From Lachnospiraceae bacterium AB2028 (GTDB lineage Bacteria; Bacillota; Clostridia; Lachnospirales; Lachnospiraceae): 64,000 nt of DNA. The notes beneath the pieces were generated by a model. The model was not told where the DNA came from, did not search any database, and was given only the letters and a program-made list of their open reading frames with translations. Position numbers and translations under genes: made by a program. Of the stretch, positions 1-6,524 are shown in pieces. Where the stretch lies: the NCBI GenBank assembly GCA_000621425.1, contig KK211275.1, positions 536,523-600,522 on the forward strand, read 5' to 3'. Within the stretch, counting starts at the first letter, position 1, and each line of letters starts with the position of its first letter.

Positions 1-1
1 C

Positions 2-544
2 TACAACAAGGATGTTGAAAAGGCAAAGGAGCTGCTGAAAGAAGCAGGCTATGAGAACAGCCTTGAGTTTTCCATAACAGTTCCTTCCAACTATCAGCCC
101 CATGTTGCAACTGCTGAGGTTTTAGTAGAGCAGCTTAAGGCCGCAGGCATAAATGCTTCCATAGAGCTTGTTGACTGGGATACATGGCTTTCAGGAACAT
201 ATTCCGAGAGGAACTATCAGGCAACGGTTATCGGTGTGGATGCTAACCCTCTTACTGCAAGGGCTCTGCTTGAGAGATACAGGAGCGATGCCGGCAACAA
301 CTTCATGAATTACAATAATCCTGATTTTGATGCAAAGCTGGATGCTGCTTTTGCGACATATGATGACGAGGAGCAGACAAAGCTTTTCAAGGAATGTCTC
401 TCAATCCTTTCAGAGACAGCAGCAAGCGCATACATCCAGGATCTGCCTTGCTTTGTAGCAGTCAGAAAGAATGTAGCCGGATATAAGTTCTATCCGCTGT
501 ACGCACAGGATTTTGCAAGCCTGTATTTCACTGATGCACAGTAA
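2..544 (+). CDS. Peptide-type ABC transporter substrate-binding protein (3' part)
   Basis: Open reading frame running in from the left edge with no start in the window; the stop is TAA at 542-544. The visible 180 residues read like the C-terminal lobe of a family 5 extracellular solute-binding protein (peptide/nickel type): an AKELLKEAGY helix, then ATAEVLVEQLKAAGI and a VDWDTWLSG segment, which are characteristic of this family. It would capture peptides or another ligand outside the cell and hand it to the permeases encoded next. A stem-loop and 58 bases separate it from the first permease gene. The signal peptide and N-terminal lobe lie outside the window, so the ligand cannot be predicted. 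The family call is firm; the substrate is unknown. Confidence 0.88.
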   Translation, partial: YNKDVEKAKELLKEAGYENSLEFSITVPSNYQPHVATAEVLVEQLKAAGINASIELVDWDTWLSGTYSERNYQATVIGVDANPLTARALLERYRSDAGNNFMNYNNPDFDAKLDAAFATYDDEEQTKLFKECLSILSETAASAYIQDLPCFVAVRKNVAGYKFYPLYAQDFASLYFTDAQ

Positions 545-553
545 ATAAAAATT

Positions 554-582
554 TTCCCTGTGGCATATACTGTCACAGGGAA
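554..582 (+). terminator. Stem-loop between binding-protein and permease genes
   Basis: TTCCCTGTG (554-562) and CACAGGGAA (574-582) form a perfect 9-bp stem with an 11-base loop, followed by an A/T-rich but not T-only tract. Because the downstream genes belong to the same transporter, this is more likely a partial terminator or an mRNA-stabilising hairpin that leaves the binding protein expressed above the permeases than a full stop. The structure is seen; its role is inferred. Confidence 0.55.
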
Positions 583-602
583 TTATTATAAAAAATATCG
601 AA

Positions 603-1556
603 TTGAACAATTATTATTTCAAAAAAATCCTATCACTTTTAGCCACCCTGCTTGTAATTTCGTTTCTTGTTTTTTCGGCTTTTGAGATCATTCCCGGAGA
701 CCCGGCGCTTTCCAGGCTGGGAACAAATGCTACGCCTGAAAGGATAGCTGCTCTTCGTGCGGAAATGGGGCTCGATAAGCCTTTTCTTTTCAGATATTTT
801 CTTTGGGTGGTAGAGTGCGTAAAAGGAAATTTCGGAACATCATACAGCTATAATGTTCCCGTGATGAGCATGATAGGTGAAAAACTTCCTATTACCATTA
901 CTCTTACGCTTTTATCCATGAGCATGACAATGATCATATCGGTACCCTTAGGTATTGCACTTGCAAAGTACGCTCACCGCACCTTTGACAAGGTCGGTTT
1001 TATTGCCAACCAGACCATAATGTCTGTTCCGGCATTTTTCCTGGGGATACTTTTCACATATATCTTCGGCCTGGTGCTGCACTGGTTTAAACCCGGAGGC
1101 TACATATCATATAAACAGAGTATACCGGGATTTATAGGATTTCTTATAGTGCCGGCCATAGCAATAGCAATTCCCAAGTGTGCAATGTCCATAAAGCTTT
1201 TAAGGGCTGCAGTGCTACAGGAAGCGGATAAAGATTATGTCCGTACCGCATACAGCCGCGGCAATTCCACCATGCAGGTCATGTACCGGCATGTCCTTAA
1301 AAATGCGCTTATTCCCTTAGTTACTTTTTGGGGAATGGCTGTTGCCGATGTAATTGCAGGGTCTATTGTTATAGAACAGGTCTTCAACATACCGGGACTG
1401 GGAAGGGTATTGCTGACTTCTATATCCAACAGGGATTATCCGGTGGTGGAGGCTGTCATATTGTTGATAGCAGTGGTGGTGGTTTTGATGGATCTGGTGA
1501 CGGACATCCTGTACAGACGAATAGACCCGAGAGTAAGAAGAAACGAAAAGGGCTGA
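603..1556 (+). CDS. ABC transporter permease, DppB/OppB type
   Basis: 317-residue inner-membrane permease. An N-terminal hydrophobic segment is followed by the periplasmic IPGDPA motif (about residues 29-34) typical of DppB/OppB proteins, then several membrane spans and the EAA-like cytoplasmic loop (RTAYSRGNSTMQVMYRHVLKN). The final part VFNIPGLGRVL is also family-typical. It pairs with the next gene to form the translocation channel for peptides. The best start is TTG at 603: no in-frame ATG or GTG lies upstream after the hairpin, and no clear Shine-Dalgarno sequence precedes it, so start efficiency may be low or the true start may be a rarer codon. Confidence 0.9.
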   Translation: MNNYYFKKILSLLATLLVISFLVFSAFEIIPGDPALSRLGTNATPERIAALRAEMGLDKPFLFRYFLWVVECVKGNFGTSYSYNVPVMSMIGEKLPITITLTLLSMSMTMIISVPLGIALAKYAHRTFDKVGFIANQTIMSVPAFFLGILFTYIFGLVLHWFKPGGYISYKQSIPGFIGFLIVPAIAIAIPKCAMSIKLLRAAVLQEADKDYVRTAYSRGNSTMQVMYRHVLKNALIPLVTFWGMAVADVIAGSIVIEQVFNIPGLGRVLLTSISNRDYPVVEAVILLIAVVVVLMDLVTDILYRRIDPRVRRNEKG

Positions 1557-1558
1557 AA

Positions 1559-2386
1559 ATGCTCCAGTCAATAAGGAAAACCTTAAAAAAATATAATAAT
1601 TTTTTCTTTAATGTGGGCATGATCATAACCCTTGTGTTTTTCGTGCTGGCTGTTGTCGGTTGTTTTTATACGCCGTATAACACTACAGAGATGAATGTTG
1701 CACTGAAGAATTCGTCGCCCGCTTTGGCGCATATATTCGGCTGTGACAATTACGGCCGGGATATCTTCAGCCGCGTAATGGAAGGCATAAGGAATACTTT
1801 CTTTATTTCGTTTTTCACTGTAATGATCGGAAGCCTGGCAGGAATCGTTATAGGCGCCATATCGGGTTATTACGGCGGAAAGCTTGATGAGATACTTATG
1901 CGTATTAACGATGTGATGTTTGCCTTTCCCAGCGTGCTGTTGGCATTGGTAATAATTTCTCTTTTCGGCAGCGGAACCATGGTAGTTACGCTGGCACTTG
2001 GTATTGCTTTTATACCGAGTTTTGCAAGGATAGTAAGGTCTGAATACAAAAAGCAGGCCGCACTTGATTATGTCCAGAGCGCTAAGCTTATGGGGGCAAA
2101 GGATATAAGGGTGATCTTCGTGCATATTCTGCCTAATATACTGCCTGTGCTTGTAAGCTCGGTGATGATAGGCTTCAACAACGCAGTTCTTGCAGAGGCA
2201 GGCTTAAGCTATCTTGGAATAGGTGTTCAGCCCCCTGAAGCTTCCCTGGGACGCATGCTTTCGGAAGCGCAGTCATATCTTTTTTCGGCACCCTGGTATG
2301 CACTGTTCCCGGGACTTGCCATTGTATTTATGGTGCTTGGTTTTTCAATGCTGGCAGAAGGAATATCGGCGGCAAAGAGCCGATGA
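1559..2386 (+). CDS. ABC transporter permease, DppC/OppC type
   Basis: 275-residue second permease subunit. The ATG at 1559 lies 2 bases after the stop of the previous permease and has AAAGGG upstream; longer readings of this frame overlap the upstream gene and are not credible. The protein shows an N-terminal membrane anchor, the HIFGCDNYGRDIFSRV motif (about residues 59-74) diagnostic of DppC-type permeases, five or so further membrane spans, and the cytoplasmic coupling loop around YVQSAKLMGAKDIRVIFVHI. It ends with the conserved EAGLSYLGIGVQPPEASLG region. It forms the channel with the upstream permease and is translated in tight coupling with it. Confidence 0.92.
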   Translation: MLQSIRKTLKKYNNFFFNVGMIITLVFFVLAVVGCFYTPYNTTEMNVALKNSSPALAHIFGCDNYGRDIFSRVMEGIRNTFFISFFTVMIGSLAGIVIGAISGYYGGKLDEILMRINDVMFAFPSVLLALVIISLFGSGTMVVTLALGIAFIPSFARIVRSEYKKQAALDYVQSAKLMGAKDIRVIFVHILPNILPVLVSSVMIGFNNAVLAEAGLSYLGIGVQPPEASLGRMLSEAQSYLFSAPWYALFPGLAIVFMVLGFSMLAEGISAAKSR

Positions 2387-2401
2387 TAGAATGGAAATAG
2401 T

Positions 2402-3190
2402 ATGCTTTTAGAAGTAAAAGATCTTACAATTGAATTTCATGACCATGACCGTCCTGAGACTGTTGTTGAGAATGTCAGTTTTTCGCTGGATAAAGGCGAG
2501 ATATTGGGGCTGGTGGGTGAATCAGGCTCAGGAAAGTCCATGACAGCCATGGCTATTGCCGGCCTTCTTCCCAGAAAGAAAATGAAAAAGTCCGGTGAGA
2601 TAATATTTGAAGAAAAGAACCTTCTCACACTTCCGCGAAACGATCTGAGAGGCCTGCAGGGCGATGAGATAGCTGTAATCTTTCAGGAGCCTATGACGGC
2701 GCTTAATCCTACCATGCGCATAGGCAGACAGGTGGAAGAGGCGCTGCTTCTGCACCGTAATATGACCGCACAGGACCGTAAGAACAGAGCTATAAAATAC
2801 CTTAAGGCAGTAGAGCTTGATGATGCGGAAAGAATATACGAGTCATATCCCCATGAGCTTTCCGGTGGACAGAGACAGAGGGTGATGATAGCTGCCGCCA
2901 TGATAAACAGGCCGAAGATACTTATTGCAGATGAACCTACCACAGCTCTTGATGTGACTGTACAGGCACAGATAATAGACCTTCTGCAACGTACAAACAA
3001 AAAGCTGGGAGTCGCAATTCTTTTCATATCCCATGACTTGAGCCTTATAAGCAGGATAACCCATAATGTGATAGTCATGCAGAACGGCCATATCGTGGAG
3101 CAGGGGAATACGGATGAAATTTTTGCCAATCCCCAGAATGATTATACAAAGAAACTGATAGCCGCCATACCGAAGGTGGAACTTAACTGA
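2402..3190 (+). CDS. Peptide ABC transporter ATP-binding protein, DppD type
   Basis: 262-residue nucleotide-binding subunit. Walker A GESGSGKS is at residues 39-46, the Q-loop near FQEPMTALNP, the ABC signature LSGGQ at 153-157, Walker B ILIADEP from 173 with ALD D-loop, and the switch histidine in FISHDLS. Length and FQEPMTALNPTMRIG are typical of the DppD/OppD branch, although it is shorter at the C-terminus than proteins with a full oligopeptide C-terminal domain. It supplies ATP hydrolysis to the permease pair, probably as a heterodimer with the next gene product. The start follows the upstream stop by about 15 bases and the ribosome-binding site is weak. Confidence 0.92.
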   Translation: MLLEVKDLTIEFHDHDRPETVVENVSFSLDKGEILGLVGESGSGKSMTAMAIAGLLPRKKMKKSGEIIFEEKNLLTLPRNDLRGLQGDEIAVIFQEPMTALNPTMRIGRQVEEALLLHRNMTAQDRKNRAIKYLKAVELDDAERIYESYPHELSGGQRQRVMIAAAMINRPKILIADEPTTALDVTVQAQIIDLLQRTNKKLGVAILFISHDLSLISRITHNVIVMQNGHIVEQGNTDEIFANPQNDYTKKLIAAIPKVELN

Positions 3191-3191
3191 T

Positions 3192-3968
3192 ATGAGTTTA
3201 GGAAGTGTTAAAGCCTCATATATTCCTGATTCTCCGGATATCCTTGTATCCGGCAGGGAGATCACTGTCTCATTTTCTGATAGAAATGAAAAGAGGACTA
3301 CAGTGCTTGACGGCCTTGATTTTGATATATACAGGGGCGAGATCCTGGGACTTGCGGGCGAGAGCGGCAGCGGAAAATCCACACTGGCTAAGACCATACT
3401 CGGAATGGTAAAATATGACTCCGGCAGGCTGTATGTCGGTGCCGATAAGCCGCAGATGATATTCCAGGATCCCTACAGTTCACTGAACCCGGCGAAAAAG
3501 ATTTCCTGGATCATGCAGGAACCCCTAAGGCTTGGAACGAATCTGGATAAAAATACAAGAAAGCAGAAAGTATCCGAAATGCTTTCATCCGTAGGCTTAA
3601 GTGATGAGATAGGTGACCATAAGCCCAATGAACTTTCCGGTGGACAGAGACAGAGGGTATGCATTGGAACTGCTCTTATGCGAAATCCTGAGCTTTTGAT
3701 TGCTGACGAACCGGTTTCTGCGCTGGATGTGACCGTACAGGCTCAAGTGCTGGAACTTATGAAGAGCCTGCATAAAAAACACGGTTTTACAATGCTTTTC
3801 ATTTCACACGACCTGCGGACTATGTATAATTTCTGTGACAGGATCATGATATTGCAGAAGGGGAAGATCGTGGAAAGCGGCAAGCCTGACGAGATGTACC
3901 GGAATCCTAAAGCAGAATATACAAAGCTGTTGTTAGAGAGTGCAGGAATATCTTCCGGTGCAGTATAA
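3192..3968 (+). CDS. Peptide ABC transporter ATP-binding protein, DppF type
   Basis: 258-residue second ATPase of the transporter. Walker A GESGSGKS spans residues 56-63, Q-loop FQDPYSSLNP, signature LSGGQ at 148-152, Walker B LLIADEPVSALDV and the H-loop FISHDLRT. FQDPYSSLNPAKKI is characteristic of the DppF/OppF branch. The ATG at 3192 is one base after the stop of the previous ATPase, indicating translational coupling. This is the last gene of the operon; the next gene is unrelated and 70 bases away, with no convincing terminator between. Confidence 0.92.
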   Translation: MSLGSVKASYIPDSPDILVSGREITVSFSDRNEKRTTVLDGLDFDIYRGEILGLAGESGSGKSTLAKTILGMVKYDSGRLYVGADKPQMIFQDPYSSLNPAKKISWIMQEPLRLGTNLDKNTRKQKVSEMLSSVGLSDEIGDHKPNELSGGQRQRVCIGTALMRNPELLIADEPVSALDVTVQAQVLELMKSLHKKHGFTMLFISHDLRTMYNFCDRIMILQKGKIVESGKPDEMYRNPKAEYTKLLLESAGISSGAV

Positions 3969-4038
3969 TTTTCAGATGGCGGTGTGATTTTTAATCTTAC
4001 AGCGTGACAGTTTTTAAAACAGGAGTTGGTCAATAGGT

Positions 4039-4560
4039 ATGAGAATTATTTCATCAGAATTATTTCCGACATATTACGCAAAAAATGTATACCACATGAA
4101 TTTTAAAAAAGTCTGGAATGCAGGCTACAGGGGCATTATCTTCGATATAGACAATACCCTGGTTGGCCATGACGCACCTGCGGATGACCGGGCTAAACGG
4201 TTAATTGATAAACTGCATAGAATGGGCTTTGAGACAGTGATAGTTTCCAATAACGATGAACCAAGGGTTAAAAGCTTTTCTGATGCAATTGGTTGCAAAT
4301 ATGTATATAAAGCACTGAAACCCAGGGCATATGGATATAACAAAGCGCTTGAGGTATTGCAAATGCCGAAGAAACAGGTGCTCTGCATAGGCGATCAGAT
4401 TTATACTGACATATGGGGCGCCAACCGTGCCGGTTTGGACAGCATACTGGTAAGAAAACTGCATGAATATGAACCGCCCCATATACATGTGAAACGGGTG
4501 ATGGAAATGCCTGTATTAGCCTTATACGTATGGACGAAGAGGCGAAAAAGCAATTATTGA
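4039..4560 (+). CDS. yqeG: YqeG family HAD IIIA-type phosphatase
   Basis: 173-residue small HAD-superfamily protein. Motif I is IIFDIDNTLV with the nucleophile and acid/base aspartates at D36 and D38; motif II is the serine in VIVSNND; motif III/IV is the lysine of KALKPRAYGY and IGDQIYTDIWGANR. It lacks a large cap domain, as expected of the IIIA/YqeG group. In Bacilli yqeG heads the yqeH-aroE-yhbY-nadD-yqeK-rsfS cluster; here it stays close to aroE, while the rest of that cluster lies 10 kb downstream. The substrate of the family is not firmly established. AGGAG at 4021-4025 is rather far (13 bases) from the ATG, but no better start is visible. Confidence 0.88.
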   Translation: MRIISSELFPTYYAKNVYHMNFKKVWNAGYRGIIFDIDNTLVGHDAPADDRAKRLIDKLHRMGFETVIVSNNDEPRVKSFSDAIGCKYVYKALKPRAYGYNKALEVLQMPKKQVLCIGDQIYTDIWGANRAGLDSILVRKLHEYEPPHIHVKRVMEMPVLALYVWTKRRKSNY

Positions 4561-4596
4561 TCTTTCGTAATCAGAGTGGCTGTTTTCTAAAAAAAA

Positions 4597-4605
4597 TGAT
4601 ATACT
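4597..4605 (+). promoter_or_regulatory. Extended -10 promoter for the L,D-transpeptidase gene
   Basis: TGATATACT (TG-N-TATACT) at 4597-4605 matches an extended -10 element; the -35 region 17 bases upstream (TGGCTG) is poor, which extended -10 promoters tolerate. It lies between yqeG and the transpeptidase gene, about 47 bases before the start codon. Confidence 0.5.
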
Positions 4606-4651
4606 ATAGGTTGTTTTTTAAACAATCAGTTTTATTAAGGGGAGCATAATA

Positions 4652-5482
4652 ATGAAAAAGTTTGTAGAAAGAATCTTGTCTGCGCTGCTGGTGGCGGCAG
4701 TTGTCGTTTCAGGCAACTTCGGCGGCGTGGCTACAGTAAATGCAGAAGGGGAAACTTCAGCGAATGAAGCAGAAGCTGTGGTTACACCGAATCAGGTTTA
4801 TGAATATGACTGTGGCGGCGGGACAGCCTGTGTAGGCGTAGTTTTAGCAGATCCTACAGGCGTCACGGATGTTACCTTCTTCGTCTGGAGCGTTGAAGGG
4901 GACCAGGATGACATTATAAGCGTTGCCGGCAAGATGGTTGCCGAAAACCAGTATCAGGCTAATGTGGATGCAACTGCCCATATGACAGGCGGCATGCTGG
5001 TGCATGCATATGCAACGAGGAACGGAGTATCGGAGTTCCTTGGCCTTACATATGCAACTATGGAAAATGCCAATATGACACTTATCGCACAGACTCTTGC
5101 ATCACCTACAGGAACCATTGTCTTAGTGGACAAGTCACAGAATATCTTCGGAATATACACTTATGACGGTGAAAAGTATGTTTATGTCAGAGGTAATTAC
5201 TGCACCACAGGTGCCGGCGGATGCACTCCTACCGGAACATATTCAATAGGCAGGAAGGGGTATTCCTTTGGTACGGCTGATTATACATGCTATTACTATA
5301 GCGGATTTATAGGCGGCACATACCTGTTCCATTCAGTGCTTTATTATCCGGGAACATTCAAGGTAAAAAGCCCCAAGCTTGGAAAATACCTGTCACACGG
5401 CTGCATTAGACTGGATATTAATGATGCTAAGTTCCTGCAGGATTATGTTCTGTCAGGATCTACGGTATATATTTACAAATAA
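4652..5482 (+). CDS. Exported L,D-transpeptidase (YkuD) with GBS Bsp-like repeat domain
   Basis: 276-residue secreted protein. Residues 1-31 form a signal peptide (KK start, hydrophobic core, cleavage near VNA-E). Residues about 50-130 resemble the GBS Bsp-like repeat (VWSVEGDQDDI, then MTGGMLVHAYATRNG), a surface module seen in Gram-positive wall hydrolases. Residues about 150-276 are a YkuD catalytic domain that ends with SHGCIRL; H249 and C251 are the catalytic pair and R253 is conserved. It should form or exchange 3-3 cross-links or attach wall proteins in peptidoglycan. A strong ribosome-binding site AAGGGGAG lies 6 bases before the ATG. aroE starts 2 bases after its stop, so the two are probably co-transcribed. 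Confidence 0.92.
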   Translation: MKKFVERILSALLVAAVVVSGNFGGVATVNAEGETSANEAEAVVTPNQVYEYDCGGGTACVGVVLADPTGVTDVTFFVWSVEGDQDDIISVAGKMVAENQYQANVDATAHMTGGMLVHAYATRNGVSEFLGLTYATMENANMTLIAQTLASPTGTIVLVDKSQNIFGIYTYDGEKYVYVRGNYCTTGAGGCTPTGTYSIGRKGYSFGTADYTCYYYSGFIGGTYLFHSVLYYPGTFKVKSPKLGKYLSHGCIRLDINDAKFLQDYVLSGSTVYIYK

Positions 5483-5484
5483 AG

Positions 5485-6504
5485 ATGCAGAATACGGACA
5501 GCAAAAAAGATTCTTCAGGAATCAATACTGCCACAAGGCTTGCCGGACTTTTAGGTCATCCGGTAGGGCATTCCGTGTCGCCGTACCTGCAGAATTTCCT
5601 TGCGGAAAAATACGGAATCAACATGGTCTACCTTGGCTTTGATATAGAAGAAGGCAAGCTTGAAGATGCCGTGAAAGGCGGGCTTGCCATGAATGCCATA
5701 GGCTTTAATGTGACCGTTCCATATAAAAAGGACGTAATGGAGTATCTTGCAGGCGTTGATGCTATTGCTGAAAAAATCGGTGCCGTCAATACCTTAAAGC
5801 TTGAGCCGGACGGCTACCACGGGTACAACACTGACATGCCGGGATTCGGAAGGGCGCTGGACTATGCGGGCATTGATGTGAAGGACAGATGCGTAGTCAT
5901 GATAGGTGCCGGCGGTGCGGCAAATGCAGTCCTATGCTCTCTGCTGGAAAAGGGAGCAAAAAACGTCCTATTGCTTAACCGTACCGTTGAAAAGGCCGAA
6001 GCCCTTGCTGAGAGGTTTAGGAGCGATTATCCGGACAGCCGTATATATACCGGTTCACTGGACGGGACAGAAAAGTCTTATCCCGGGGCTATGGATGACA
6101 TCAGCAAGGATAAATGGATAGCTATCCAGTGCACAAGCGTTGGAATGTCCCCAAAAACTGATGAGACACCTATAAATGATGACAGTTTTTACGATAGGCT
6201 GGATGCTGCATTCGATATAATCTTCAATCCCGAAGAGACGATGTTTTTAAAAAAAGCCCGTGAGCATGGCGCAAAGGTATCCAATGGTTTAGGAATGCTT
6301 ATGTTTCAGGGAATCAGGTCTTTTGAGATATGGAACAGCCTGGATGTCAGCGATGATATCGCAGATGAGCTGCTGTCAGGCATGAGGGAAGAGGTAAAAA
6401 AGAATACAGTAAAAAAAGGCGGTAAGCCGAAGCGAAAGTTTAGTTTTATAGTTAATGATCCAAAGAAGAAACATTCAGGAAAAAATACTCAAAAATATAC
6501 TTAA
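5485..6504 (+). CDS. aroE: Shikimate dehydrogenase (AroE) with basic C-terminal tail
   Basis: 339-residue NADP-dependent reductase that converts 3-dehydroshikimate to shikimate in aromatic amino acid synthesis. Shikimate-binding GHSVSP (residues 29-33), catalytic K81 in NVTVPYKK and D117 in YNTDMPGFG are present, followed by the Rossmann motif GAGGAANAV from 141. Family members are usually 270-290 residues; here about 12 extra residues precede the core and about 40 lysine-rich residues (from roughly 300 on) follow it. The basic tail has no counterpart in standard AroE and is of unknown use. The gene begins 2 bases after the transpeptidase stop without an evident Shine-Dalgarno sequence, so translation may depend on coupling. 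Confidence 0.93.
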   Translation: MQNTDSKKDSSGINTATRLAGLLGHPVGHSVSPYLQNFLAEKYGINMVYLGFDIEEGKLEDAVKGGLAMNAIGFNVTVPYKKDVMEYLAGVDAIAEKIGAVNTLKLEPDGYHGYNTDMPGFGRALDYAGIDVKDRCVVMIGAGGAANAVLCSLLEKGAKNVLLLNRTVEKAEALAERFRSDYPDSRIYTGSLDGTEKSYPGAMDDISKDKWIAIQCTSVGMSPKTDETPINDDSFYDRLDAAFDIIFNPEETMFLKKAREHGAKVSNGLGMLMFQGIRSFEIWNSLDVSDDIADELLSGMREEVKKNTVKKGGKPKRKFSFIVNDPKKKHSGKNTQKYT

Positions 6505-6524
6505 ACAGAAAGAAGGACAATAAA

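Noticed and set aside
1328-1558. Longer start for the second permease at 1328
   Set aside because: It lies wholly inside the first permease gene in another frame, its translation is glycine/cysteine-rich and unlike permeases, and ATG 1559 has a ribosome-binding site and the proper N-terminus.
1583-2125. 180-codon open frame opposite the second permease, and similar antisense frames elsewhere
   Set aside because: They are shadows of well-supported genes, with no ribosome-binding sites and cysteine/histidine-rich nonsense translations.
4608-4625. TTGTTT/AAACAA inverted repeat before the transpeptidase gene
   Set aside because: Short and A/T-only; expected by chance in such sequence.
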